Source of the DNA: Rhodospirillales bacterium
GTDB taxonomy: Bacteria > Pseudomonadota > Alphaproteobacteria > Kiloniellales > JAKSDN01
Assembly: GCA_029859805.1 (NCBI GenBank)
Contig: JAOUCL010000010.1
Location: forward strand, 1 to 39,982
Direction of reading: 5' to 3'
DNA: 39,982 bases
Both the position numbers and the translations under genes were made by a program. This document shows positions 9,159 through 17,068 of the stretch, in pieces; positions within the stretch are counted from its first letter, which is position 1; every line of letters starts with the position of its first letter. The notes below the pieces were generated by a model, which had not been told where the DNA came from, did not search any database, and saw only the letters and a program-made list of their open reading frames with translations.

Positions 9159-9260
9159 GAAAATTACTTTGGAACGATTTTTCATATTGCCCGGAAACGG
9201 CTGCTCGGCGACCCTGTCCTGGCACGCGAAAGCGCCGGGATGTTGGCGATGCGTGAGCCG

Positions 9261-9823
9261 CCCGCGAAGGCGGGTTCCGTTACGGGCTTCGGCCCGGAGC
9301 GGCGTCCGATTGGAGCGACGGCGGGTCACGCGGAGACGGCTCCCGGGGATCGCGGACCTCCTCACGGAGGACCGTGGTTCGGCGAGGCCGGCGGGTCCAT
9401 TTCGGTGGACGCGGGGCCGGCCCGGAGGGTCTCCCCCGGGCCCATGCCCAGACCGTCGGCCCGGAAGGCGACTGCCGGGCATTCCCGCCCTTGGCCTTCC
9501 GGTGAACCCCGCCCTCCGCCCTGCGCGGGAGAGGCGGGCCGGTCGGACGAGAGGCCCTTTCGGGGGTCTTGAGGAGGCTGGGTGTTTCCGGGACCTTCGG
9601 GATCCCACCAAGTCCTTCGGGACCTTGGCGGCGGTCCTCCGGGTTCCAAGGGCCCCCTCGGGTTCGACGGCAGGTCCTTCGGGACCATGCCGGAGAGCTT
9701 GAGGACCTTGGGGAAATCCTCGGATTTCCGCAGAAGCATCGGGTGCCTCTCGCCGGGGCCCTCCAGCCCAGGCGGCTCGGTCGACGGAGCGTTAGAGATC
9801 GTTGCGGCGAAGCCTGCCTTCGC
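9261..9823 (+). other. non-coding hairpin-rich region (candidate structured RNA)
   Basis: No reading frame here has a convincing start, ribosome-binding site or family resemblance. Instead there are many short perfect or near-perfect hairpins: 9261-9274, 9283-9296, 9357-9370, 9395-9410, 9421-9440, 9590-9606, 9608-9628, 9668-9692, 9712-9729 and 9807-9823. Four of them (9283, 9590, 9608, 9668) close on the sequence C-TTCG-G, the very stable cUUCGg tetraloop when read as plus-strand RNA. Three with the core TCC-TTCG-GGA or close to it fall within about 100 bases. I recognise no known RNA family. It could be one large RNA, a decayed repeat array, or protein-free spacer. Confidence 0.4.
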
Positions 9824-9973
9824 GCCGATGGTCCGAACGCCACCGGAGAGGTTCGAGGGTCGCCCGGCGGAGCCGGCCGCAGGGTCGCGGCTTCCGGGAG
9901 GTTCGCCTCTTGAGGTCGCCGTTCCTCGCCACCGACGTGGGTCCTGCCGGGGCCGTGGTCGGGCGGAGAACGC

Positions 9974-10035
9974 AAAAAAGACCCCGCCGCCTTCCTGTGC
10001 AGGAGCCCTCACCGGCTCCATGAGGCGTCGGGGTC
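9974..10035 (-). terminator. rho-independent terminator
   Basis: Read on the minus strand, the arm at 10024-10035 (GACCCCGACGCC) pairs with 9980-9991 (GGCGGCGGGGTC) over 12 positions with one A-G mismatch, and is followed directly by six T residues (9974-9979). An inner 6-bp hairpin, GGAGCC-N6-GGCTCC (10002-10019), sits inside the loop. It would end the candidate small RNA, or mch read-through transcripts. Confidence 0.7.
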
Positions 10036-10083
10036 CGTGTCCTCCAGGGCACTGTCGAGAGAGCGATCTCTCGAACCCGGCGC
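9974..10083 (-). ncRNA. candidate small RNA or structured mch 3' region
   Basis: On the minus strand a promoter-like sequence (10089-10117) is followed about 110 bases later by a strong intrinsic terminator (9974-10035). No protein gene lies between them. Near the start is a perfect 8-bp hairpin, TCGAGAGA-GCGA-TCTCTCGA (10055-10074). An 8-base inverted repeat (ATGAGGCG at 10020-10027, CGCCTCAT at 10081-10088) could pair the 5' end with the terminator's own 5' arm, giving two alternative folds. With the predicted start near 10082 only part of that arm would be transcribed, whereas a transcript reading through from mch would contain all of it. It does not match SRP RNA, tmRNA, RNase P or 6S motifs that I can recognise. 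Confidence 0.4.
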
Positions 10084-10088
10084 CTCAT

Positions 10089-10117
10089 TTCTTATGGGCC
10101 GCGACTCCGATTGTCAA
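10089..10117 (-). promoter_or_regulatory. sigma70-type promoter for the candidate small RNA
   Basis: A perfect -35 TTGACA (10112-10117) and -10 TAAGAA (10089-10094, 3 of 6) are spaced by 17 bases. The start would be near 10082. A dyad, CAACCA-N7-TGGTTG (10115-10133), overlaps the -35 and may be an operator. The promoter lies 47 bases beyond the mch stop codon. Confidence 0.5.
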
Positions 10118-10163
10118 CCAAGTTTTGTGGTTGGCGTGCGAAAATTACTACATGTAGGGTCCA

Positions 10164-11246
10164 TTAGGACGAAGACCGCGACAAAGGCGCCAACCACCAG
10201 CGGCGCGGCAAGAGCACCGAGTAGTCGAGGTCCAGCACCACCGCCGGGTCGTATCTGCCTTCGGAGTCCTTGTAGGGAAAATCCTCGCAGACCCGGTCCT
10301 TGGTCGCGACAGTGCGCAGACGCAGCGCGCCGACGTCGTTGCGATCGGTCAATTCGACCTTCTCGAGAACTTCCGACCAGGCATAGATCGTGTCTCCGGC
10401 AAAGCTGGGGGCGGTGTGGGCGCCGCCGTTGATCGCGGCGATCCGAAAAGCGCCGGAGAGGCCGTTGAAGCTCAGTGCGCGGGCGATCGAAATGATGTGT
10501 CCGCCGTAAACGATGCGCCGACCGAATCGGCCCTCCTTTTCGACATGCTGGTTGAAGTGGACCCGCGCCGTGTTGTGGTAGAGGCGTGCCGCCATCTGGT
10601 GCTCGGCCTCTTCGATGGTCATGCCGTCCAGGTGGTCGATCCGATCGCCCGGTGAGTAATCCTCCCAGGAGCCGCCGTGCAGGCGATCGACGTTCTGCGC
10701 CGTGACCTTGACCCCCTCCGGCACTTCGAGGTTCTCGAATGCCACTTGGTCCTGCAGCGTCGGGACCTCGGGCGGGGCGACCGGGGCCTCGGGGTCTCGC
10801 TTCCTGACCATGACCCAGCGCACGTAGCCGAGCACACGTCCGCCGCCCTCCTTGAAGCCTTCGGTGCGCACGTAGACGACGCCGGTCTTGCGGTTCGAGT
10901 TCTCCTTGAGACCGATCACCGTGCTCATCGCGTGCAAGGTCTCGCCTGGATAGACCGGCGCAAGGAAACGGCAGTCGGCGTAGCCCAGATTGGCGACCGC
11001 GTTCAGCGAGACGTCCGGCACGCTCTGGCCGAACACGATGTGAAACACCAGAAGGTCGTCGAGCGGCGCGCGTTGGTAGCCGAGCGCTTGAGCGGCTGGT
11101 GTGGATGAGTGGAGGGCAAAGCGGCTGCCATAGAGCGCCGTATAGAGCGCGCAGTCGCCTTCTGTGACGGTTCGCGGCGGCCCGTGGGGAATCGTCACCC
11201 CAAGGCTGAAATCCTCGAAAAAGCGGCCCCGATAGGTCCTGGTCAC
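10164..11246 (-). CDS. mch: mesaconyl-CoA hydratase (two-domain MaoC protein)
   Basis: The 360-residue protein starts at a GTG overlapping the upstream lyase stop as GTGA. It interconverts mesaconyl-CoA and beta-methylmalyl-CoA in the ethylmalonyl-CoA pathway. The N-terminus (GRFFEDFSLGVTIPHGPPR, TEGDCALYTALYGSRFAL) and the stretches LLVFHIVFGQSVPDVSLNA, VEKEGRFGRRIVYGGHIIS and SFAGDTIYAWSE match the tandem MaoC/hot-dog layout of this enzyme, as does the length (about 345-360). A related itaconyl-CoA hydratase is the main alternative but is usually shorter. It is co-transcribed with a CoA-ester lyase that could cleave the product. Confidence 0.85.
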   Translation of the reverse strand: MTRTYRGRFFEDFSLGVTIPHGPPRTVTEGDCALYTALYGSRFALHSSTPAAQALGYQRAPLDDLLVFHIVFGQSVPDVSLNAVANLGYADCRFLAPVYPGETLHAMSTVIGLKENSNRKTGVVYVRTEGFKEGGGRVLGYVRWVMVRKRDPEAPVAPPEVPTLQDQVAFENLEVPEGVKVTAQNVDRLHGGSWEDYSPGDRIDHLDGMTIEEAEHQMAARLYHNTARVHFNQHVEKEGRFGRRIVYGGHIISIARALSFNGLSGAFRIAAINGGAHTAPSFAGDTIYAWSEVLEKVELTDRNDVGALRLRTVATKDRVCEDFPYKDSEGRYDPAVVLDLDYSVLLPRRWWLAPLSRSSS

Positions 11247-12127
11247 GACGTCGCGGAGTCCAGCTCTTCGATGGCCTCGGCCAGCGCGACCAGGCGTTGC
11301 GCGCTCGCCACGTGGAGGTTCTCGATCAGCTTGCCGTCGACCACCACGACGCCCTGGCCCTCGGCGGCGGCGGCGGCGTGGGCCTCGATGATCTTGTGCG
11401 ACCAGGCGACCTCGTCGGGCGAGGGCGCGAAGACCTCGTTCGACTTGGCGACCTGCTTGGGGTGAATGAGCGTCTTGCCGTCGAAGCCGAGCTCCTGGCC
11501 CTGGAGGCAGGCCTCGGCAAATCCTTCGTCGTCCTGCAAATCGAGGTGCACCCCGTCGACGATGGCGAGACCGAAGGCGCGCGCGGCGAGCAGGCAGAGG
11601 CCGAGCGAGGTCAGCACCGGCAGGCGCGCATCGGTATGGCTGGCCTGCAGCTCCTTGACCAGGTCCGAGGTGCCCATGACCAGACAGGACAGCCGCTTGC
11701 TGGCCGAGGCGACCGCCTCGGCATGGAGCATGCCGAGCGGCGTCTCCATCATGCACATGATGTCCATCTCGTCCGGCGCGCCGGCCCCGACCATCTGCAT
11801 CTCGAGATCGTGGACCATGGCCGCGCTCTCCACCTTGGGCAGGAGGACCGCGTCGGCGCCACTGGTCGCGACGGCCGTGAGGTCCTCGTGGCCCCAAGGC
11901 GAATCGAGCGGGTTGATACGCACGACCAGCTCGCGCTTGCCGTAGCCGCCGGCCTTCACGGCCTCGACGACCTGCTGGCGCGCCAGAGCCTTGGCGTCGG
12001 GGGCGACCGCGTCCTCGAGATCGAGGATCAGCGCGTCGGCCGGCAGGCCGCGGGCCTTTTCGAGCGCGCGCGCGTTGGAGCCGGGCATGTAGAGAACGGA
12101 ACGGCGCGGCCGGGCAGCCTTGTCCAT
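11243..12127 (-). CDS. CitE-like CoA-ester lyase (malyl-/methylmalyl-/citramalyl-CoA type)
   Basis: The 294-residue protein of the HpcH/HpaI aldolase superfamily starts at 12127 after GGGGAGAG. Motifs are present in order: LYMPGSNARALEKAR, LILDLEDAVAPD, VVRINPLDSPWGHEDL, LLPKVES, MMETPLGML, MGTSDLVKEL and GKTLIHPKQV. These supply the metal-binding Glu/Asp and CoA-binding residues of CitE-like enzymes. Coupling to mch suggests beta-methylmalyl-CoA or malyl-CoA cleavage to glyoxylate plus propionyl- or acetyl-CoA. A malyl-CoA thioesterase (Mcl2) or citramalyl-CoA lyase is also possible; the sequence alone does not decide. Confidence 0.85.
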   Translation of the reverse strand: MDKAARPRRSVLYMPGSNARALEKARGLPADALILDLEDAVAPDAKALARQQVVEAVKAGGYGKRELVVRINPLDSPWGHEDLTAVATSGADAVLLPKVESAAMVHDLEMQMVGAGAPDEMDIMCMMETPLGMLHAEAVASASKRLSCLVMGTSDLVKELQASHTDARLPVLTSLGLCLLAARAFGLAIVDGVHLDLQDDEGFAEACLQGQELGFDGKTLIHPKQVAKSNEVFAPSPDEVAWSHKIIEAHAAAAAEGQGVVVVDGKLIENLHVASAQRLVALAEAIEELDSATS

Positions 12128-12234
12128 GGCCTCTCTCCCCTTGTTCCTGCCTTGGGATTCGGCCGCGGACTATAAACCCTGGGCCGCCTGTGGCAAGGTG
12201 CAGCGGTCACAGCCGGGGACCGCATTTTCTCTTT

Positions 12235-13104
12235 ATGTCCATTCTCTCGATCCAGTCGCACGTCGCCTACGGCCATGTCGGCAATGCGGCGGCGGCCTTC
12301 CCCTTGCAGCGCCTCGGATTCGAGGTCTGGCGGGTCAACACGGTGCAGTTCTCCAACCACACCGGCTATCCCTCGTGGCGCGGCCGGGTGTTCGAGGCGG
12401 CGCACGTCGCCGAGCTGGTCGCGGGCATGGCCGAGCGCGGCGTGCTGGGCGGCTGCGACGCCGTGCTCTCGGGCTATATGGGCGACGCCGGGCTAGGCGC
12501 CGTGATCCTCGATGCGGTGGCCCGGGTGCGCGCGGAGAACCCCGCGGCGCTCTATGCCTGCGACCCGGTCATGGGCGACGTCACGCAGGGGGTCTTCGTG
12601 CGCCCGGACATCCCGGCCTTCATGCTCGAGCGGGCCGTGCCCGCGGCCGATATCATCACCCCCAACCAATTCGAGCTGGAGCTGCTCACGGGCATCGAGG
12701 TGAGCAGTCTCGCGGACGCCGTGGCGGCTGCGCGCCATGTGCTCGCACTCGGCCCCAAGGTCGTGCTAGTCACCAGCCTGAAGCACGACGCGACGGCGGC
12801 GGGCGAGATCGAGATGCTGGCGGTAACGGAGCAGGCGGCCTCGAGGGTGGTGACGCCGTTCTTCCACATGGACCCGGCGCCCAACGGCGCCGGCGACGCG
12901 CTCGCGGCCCTCTTCCTTGCTTTCTATCTGAAGGAAGGCGGGTCGATCGAGGCGGTGCCAGGGGCGCTCGGCCACGCGGCCGCCGCCATCTTCGCGGTGA
13001 TCGCCGAGACCCGGCGGGCCGGCACCCGCGAGCTGCAGCTGATCGCCGCCCAGGACGAGTTCGCCCGACCGGCGCGGCGCTTTCCCGTCGCGGAGGTGAC
13101 CTAA
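12235..13104 (+). CDS. pdxY: pyridoxal kinase
   Basis: The 289-residue ribokinase-family enzyme phosphorylates pyridoxal in the vitamin B6 salvage pathway. The N-terminus SILSIQSHVAYGHVGNAAA and the block VQFSNHTGY are diagnostic of PdxK/PdxY. DPVMGD (about 119-124), ITPNQFELELLTG and the catalytic NGAGDALAALF follow in the right places. No strong Shine-Dalgarno is seen before the ATG at 12235, but the family N-terminus begins exactly there. It is divergent from the lyase gene, and its stop abuts the stop of the convergent antiporter gene. Confidence 0.93.
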   Translation: MSILSIQSHVAYGHVGNAAAAFPLQRLGFEVWRVNTVQFSNHTGYPSWRGRVFEAAHVAELVAGMAERGVLGGCDAVLSGYMGDAGLGAVILDAVARVRAENPAALYACDPVMGDVTQGVFVRPDIPAFMLERAVPAADIITPNQFELELLTGIEVSSLADAVAAARHVLALGPKVVLVTSLKHDATAAGEIEMLAVTEQAASRVVTPFFHMDPAPNGAGDALAALFLAFYLKEGGSIEAVPGALGHAAAAIFAVIAETRRAGTRELQLIAAQDEFARPARRFPVAEVT

Positions 13105-14889
13105 TCAAACCTGGCCCGCCTCGGCCTCGGCGTCCTGGGCGAAGAGCTCCTCCAGCTCCTCGGCCGCTTCCTTGGCGAGATCGATCATCTTCTGCTCGTC
13201 GTCGTGCAGTCCGTAATGGGCGTAGAGCCGGCGTTCGTCATGCTCGCGGAACTTCTTGACCACCCTGTCCGCCTCGTAGTCGGGGAGCCCCAGGCCCTCG
13301 AGCACCGACCGCGCGATGTCGAGGCTCGAAAGAAAGGTCTCGCGTTGAATGACGGCAACCCCCAGGTCCATCAGCTGATAGGCGTGTTTGCGGTTGCGCG
13401 CACGGGCATAGATCTTCAGGTCCGGAAAATGCTTGCGCACGGTTTCCGCGGTGCGGAGGGAGGCCTCGACTTCATCGATGGCAAGCACGAAGACGACCGC
13501 CTGCTCGGCCTTGGCCGCGTGCAGCAGGTCGAGGCGCGACGGGTCGCCGTAATAGATCTTGTTGCCGTAGCGCCTGACGAAGTCGACCTGTTCCTGGCTA
13601 CCCTCGAGCGCTGTGAAGCCGATCCGCTTGGCGCGCAGGATGCGCGCGACGATCTGCCCGAAGCGGCCGAATCCGGCGATGATGACCTGGTTCTCCTCGC
13701 CCGACGGGGCCTCGAAATCGTCCCCGTCGGTCTTCTTCTTCCGGCCCGGCAAGAACCTCTCCTCGGCCATGACGAGCAGCGGCGTGACCACCATGGACAG
13801 AATCACGACCAGGATGAGCAGCTTGGCAAGATCGCGTTCCATGACCTGGGAGACGACGGCCAGACCGAGGATCACGAAGGCGAATTCGCCCCCTTGAGAC
13901 AGCACGACCGCGAGCTTGCCGGCAGCGCGGCTGCTGTGCCCGGCCACCTTGGCGACCCCGAAGAGCACCAGCGCCTTGAGCAGGACGAGCGCGACGACCA
14001 GGGCGCCGACCTCGAGCGGCTTTTCCAGAAGCAGGCCGAAGTCGACCGACATGCCGACGGCTATGAAGAACAGGCCCAAGAGCAGGCCCTTGAAGGGCTC
14101 GATATTCGCCTCCAGCTCATGGCGGAACTCGGAGTCGGCGAGCAGCACGCCAGCCAGGAAGGCGCCCAAGGCCATGGAGAGGCCGGCCAGCTCCATCAGC
14201 AACGCCATGCCGATCACGGTCAAGAGGGCCATGGCGGTAAAGACCTCGCGAACCCGCGTGCGGGCGGCAATGCGGAAGGCGTGGCGCAGCAGGAAGTGAC
14301 CGCCGACTACCACGCCGACCAAGACCGCCGCCACCTTGAGCACGGAGAGCAGGGCACCGCCTCCGGCCACGCCCTCCGGCGCCGCGCCGAGCAGCGGTAC
14401 CAGGGCCAGGATGGGGATCACGGCCAGATCCTGGAACAGCAGGATGGAGAAAGCCGCGCGGCCATGCCGGGTGGTCAGCTGGTTCCGCTCCGCCAGAATC
14501 TGCAGGGCGAAAGCGGTGGACGAAAGCGCCAACGCCAGCGAGGCGACCACCGAGGCCACGAACGGCAAGCCCAGTGCCGCGCCGCCGAGGGCCAGGAGGG
14601 CGGCCGTGAGGAGAACTTGCGCACCACCCAATCCGAAGATCGACTTGCGCATGACCCACAACCGGCCGGGCTGCAGCTCGAGGCCGATGACGAATAGCAG
14701 CAGGACGACGCCGAACTCGGCGAAGTGTAGGATCGCCTCGACGTCGCTTATGAGGCCGAGGACCGAGGGCCCGATGACCGCACCCGCCGCCAGGTAGCCG
14801 AGCACCGAGCCGAGCCCGGCGCGCTTGGAAAGCGGCACGGCCAGCACCGCCGCGCCCAGAAAGATCGCCGTCTGCCCCAAGAGTGACAT
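13105..14889 (-). CDS. CPA2-family cation:proton antiporter, KefB/KefC-like
   Basis: The 594-residue membrane protein starts at the ATG at 14889; 22 more in-frame codons upstream are not family-like. About twelve hydrophobic helices occupy residues 1-390, with the CPA2 blocks FAEFGVVLLLFVIGLELQ, LLFQDLAVIPILALVPLLG and LSQGGEFAFVILGLA. A TrkA-N/RCK nucleotide-binding domain follows (NQVIIAGFGRFGQIVARIL, YGDPSRLDLL), then an acidic tail. This layout is that of Kef-type potassium efflux systems and YbaL. Potassium/proton exchange is the likely role; regulation by glutathione adducts cannot be judged from sequence. No KefF/KefG partner is adjacent. Confidence 0.9.
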   Translation of the reverse strand: MSLLGQTAIFLGAAVLAVPLSKRAGLGSVLGYLAAGAVIGPSVLGLISDVEAILHFAEFGVVLLLFVIGLELQPGRLWVMRKSIFGLGGAQVLLTAALLALGGAALGLPFVASVVASLALALSSTAFALQILAERNQLTTRHGRAAFSILLFQDLAVIPILALVPLLGAAPEGVAGGGALLSVLKVAAVLVGVVVGGHFLLRHAFRIAARTRVREVFTAMALLTVIGMALLMELAGLSMALGAFLAGVLLADSEFRHELEANIEPFKGLLLGLFFIAVGMSVDFGLLLEKPLEVGALVVALVLLKALVLFGVAKVAGHSSRAAGKLAVVLSQGGEFAFVILGLAVVSQVMERDLAKLLILVVILSMVVTPLLVMAEERFLPGRKKKTDGDDFEAPSGEENQVIIAGFGRFGQIVARILRAKRIGFTALEGSQEQVDFVRRYGNKIYYGDPSRLDLLHAAKAEQAVVFVLAIDEVEASLRTAETVRKHFPDLKIYARARNRKHAYQLMDLGVAVIQRETFLSSLDIARSVLEGLGLPDYEADRVVKKFREHDERRLYAHYGLHDDEQKMIDLAKEAAEELEELFAQDAEAEAGQV

Positions 14890-15087
14890 GGTCCGCCAAG
14901 GCCTCCGTTCCGTTGTCCGCCCGTCGCCCGGTTCGCCGCGCCCCGAGAGCGCCATCGCTTTTCATTCTTCATATACTTCATATAGCAAAGATGCCGCGAC
15001 GCCTGCTGAAACGTCTGACGCCTTCCTGCGCGGACGCACCGGCCGAAACCTGTTACCCTCCCGGCCGTGCAAGCGGGAAGGATGATC

Positions 15088-15615
15088 ATGACCGTTGCCG
15101 CGCGCGGTTTTTTGGACCTCGTGGCCGATTTGCGGTCGGTCGCCGACAGCGATGCCTCTGGCGTCACAGACCCGATCGCGCTGCCTGCGGTGCCCGGCGG
15201 ATACCTGCTGCTGGCCCGACTCGCGACCGCGCTGCCCCTGGAGGTCGCTAGGCTGTCCGCGACGACGCTGCCGGCGGGCTGGTACGTCTACGCCGGCAGC
15301 GCCCGCGGCCCCGGCGGCATCCGAGCCCGAGCGGGGCGACACCTGCAGCGCGGCAAGCGGCCGCACTGGCATGTCGACTATTTGACCGAAGCGGCGGCAG
15401 ATCTCTGGGTCTTCGCCGCTCCGGGCGGGAGGGAGTGCGACCTGCTGCGCGGACTCCTGGCGCGGCCCGCTTTCGACACAGCCCTCGCCGGGTTCGGCAG
15501 CAGCGACTGCCGCTTCTGTGCTAGCCACCTGCTGGCCGTACGCCCGGGCCACGCCGGACAGGATCGGCACTGCCCGGAACCCGGGCGCCGCCGCACAGGC
15601 GCTCAGTTTAAATAA
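15088..15615 (+). CDS. GIY-YIG/DUF123 domain protein
   Basis: The 175-residue protein starts at the ATG at 15088, 7 bases after GGGAAGG; a GTG at 15067 and an ATG at 15082 are worse placed. The central block GWYVYAGSARGPGGI, followed by RAGRHLQRGKRPHWHVDYL, is the DUF123 version of the GIY-YIG nuclease fold, and SSDCRFCASHLL supplies the conserved cysteines near the end. Members occur alone or fused to endonuclease III; a nucleic-acid role is likely but unproven. The last 13 bases overlap the 3' end of asd, convergently. Confidence 0.85.
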   Translation: MTVAARGFLDLVADLRSVADSDASGVTDPIALPAVPGGYLLLARLATALPLEVARLSATTLPAGWYVYAGSARGPGGIRARAGRHLQRGKRPHWHVDYLTEAAADLWVFAAPGGRECDLLRGLLARPAFDTALAGFGSSDCRFCASHLLAVRPGHAGQDRHCPEPGRRRTGAQFK

Positions 15616-16619
15616 TCGCTGGTCAGCTTCTCGGCGATCTGCACGGTGTTCAGGGCCGCGCCCTTGCGCAGGTTGTCCGAGACCACCCAGAGCGACAGGC
15701 CGTTCTCGACCGTCGGGTCGCTGCGGATGCGGCTGACGAAGACAGCGTCCTCGCCCGCGCACTCGGCCGGGGTGACATAGCCATCGTCGGCCCGGCGGTC
15801 GATCACCGTGACGCCCGGCTGGTTGCGCAGCGCCCGGCGCGCCTCGTCCTCGTCGACCGGGTTCTCGAACTCGAGGTTGACCGCCTCGGCGTGGCCGATG
15901 AAGACCGGAACGCGCACGCAGGTCGCGGTGACCAGGATCGAGGGGTCGAGGATCTTCTTGGTCTCGACCACCATCTTCCACTCTTCCTTGGTCGAGCCGT
16001 CTTCCATGAAGACGTCGATCTGCGGGATCACGTTGAAGGCGATCTGCTTGGTGAACTGTTCGGGCCTGACCGGCTCGTTGACGTAGACGCCGCGGGTCTG
16101 GTTGAACAGCTCGTCCATGGCGTCCTTGCCGGCGCCCGAGGTCGATTGGTAGGTCGCCACGACGACTCGGCGGATGCGGGCCAGCTCGTGCAGCGGCTTC
16201 AGCGCCAGCACCATCTGGATGGTCGAGCAGTTCGGATTGGCGATGATATGGCGCCGGGTATAGCCGGCGATATCGTCCGGGTTGACCTCGGGCACGATCA
16301 GCGGCACGTCCGGGTCCATGCGGAACTGCGAGGTGTTGTCGATCACCACGGCGCCGGCCCGGGCCGCGCGCGGCGACTGCTCCGCAGAGACCTTGGCGCC
16401 CGGCGAGGAGAGCACGATGTCGGTGCCCTTGAAGTCGAAGCTCGAGAGATCCTGGACCTTCAGCACGTCGTCCTCGCCGAAGGAGACCTCGACCCCGGCC
16501 GAGCGCTCGGAGGCCAGCGCCACCACGTCGTCGGCCGGGAAAGCGCGCTCGGCGAGTGTGGTCAGTATTTCCCGCCCGACGGCGCCCGTGGCGCCGGCAA
16601 CGGCCACCTTGTAACCCAT
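15603..16619 (-). CDS. asd: aspartate-semialdehyde dehydrogenase
   Basis: The 338-residue enzyme reduces aspartyl phosphate to aspartate semialdehyde, the branch point to lysine/diaminopimelate, threonine and methionine. The NADP-binding loop VAVAGATGAVGREI is at residues 5-18, the catalytic Cys is Cys131 in IIANPNCSTIQM, and the blocks YQSTSGAGKDAMDEL and RVPVFIGHAEAVNLEFE are intact. The product feeds the dapF step encoded elsewhere in the window. In related genomes it follows leuB closely; here two tiny genes lie between. Confidence 0.97.
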   Translation of the reverse strand: MGYKVAVAGATGAVGREILTTLAERAFPADDVVALASERSAGVEVSFGEDDVLKVQDLSSFDFKGTDIVLSSPGAKVSAEQSPRAARAGAVVIDNTSQFRMDPDVPLIVPEVNPDDIAGYTRRHIIANPNCSTIQMVLALKPLHELARIRRVVVATYQSTSGAGKDAMDELFNQTRGVYVNEPVRPEQFTKQIAFNVIPQIDVFMEDGSTKEEWKMVVETKKILDPSILVTATCVRVPVFIGHAEAVNLEFENPVDEDEARRALRNQPGVTVIDRRADDGYVTPAECAGEDAVFVSRIRSDPTVENGLSLWVVSDNLRKGAALNTVQIAEKLTSDYLN

Positions 16620-16797
16620 GGAATCCGTCCGCCTGATCGTCAGAGGTACATTGATGAGAGCGGCATGAGTTACGCCGCCCGGCGGTTTATTGCAAGAAAA
16701 GACGGAGCCGGCCTTGAGGTCGTATCGGGCGGAAGACGGCGCACCACAGACGCTACCGATCCGGGTCGAGGTGTGCGGTCTCGGCCGGCGGCCGTGA

Positions 16798-16824
16798 CAA
16801 AGGCCCCCCGCTGGGAGGCCTTTG
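16798..16824 (-). terminator. terminator of small secreted-protein gene B
   Basis: CAAAGGCC (16798-16805) and GGCCTTTG (16817-16824) form a perfect 8-bp stem 27 bases beyond the stop of the gene at 16851-17036. The stem can extend inward by C-G pairs. Its T-rich outer arm provides the weak U tract, so it may work in both directions. Confidence 0.55.
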
Positions 16825-16850
16825 CCGTTTCGTACCTTGAGCGGGATTCG

Positions 16851-17036
16851 TCAGTTCGAGCTGCTCTCGACCTTCGGCGTCTGAGGCGTGCTCTGTCCCG
16901 ACTGGTCGGCCTGGGCAACTTCCAGGCTGTCCTGCGTCTGCGCAGTGGTAGTCGCGTGGCCGCAGCCGCCTTCTGCCCAGGCCGGCGCGGCTAGAACGCT
17001 CAAGGTGAAGGCAACGACCGTAAATGATTTGAGCAT
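16851..17036 (-). CDS. small exported protein B (61 aa), unknown function
   Basis: The ATG at 17036 follows an excellent AGGGGTGG ribosome-binding site. The precursor has a clear Sec signal peptide (MLKSFTVVAFTLSVLAAPAWA, cleavage after AWA at about residue 21), leaving a mature peptide of about 40 residues. That peptide is rich in Gln, Thr and Ser, has one Cys and one His (EGGCGHATTT), and ends VESSSN. No family is recognised. It has its own promoter-like sequence and terminator and is followed by asd. The gene just upstream encodes a peptide with a similar design and a similar end (ESSSK), suggesting duplication. Confidence 0.7.
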   Translation of the reverse strand: MLKSFTVVAFTLSVLAAPAWAEGGCGHATTTAQTQDSLEVAQADQSGQSTPQTPKVESSSN

Positions 17037-17068
17037 AGTCCACCCCTTTGCAACCATGGTATGCGAGA

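Noticed and set aside
9362-10021. A 219-codon minus-strand frame in the gene-free region
   Set aside because: Several frames on both strands are open here because of high GC. This one starts inside the terminator region, lacks a ribosome-binding site and is Pro/Gly/Arg low-complexity.
9974-10083. SRP 4.5S RNA or 6S RNA
   Set aside because: The conserved SRP loop motif (GGTCCGGAAGGAAGCAGCC-like) is absent, and the element is too short and unlike the 6S open-bubble layout.
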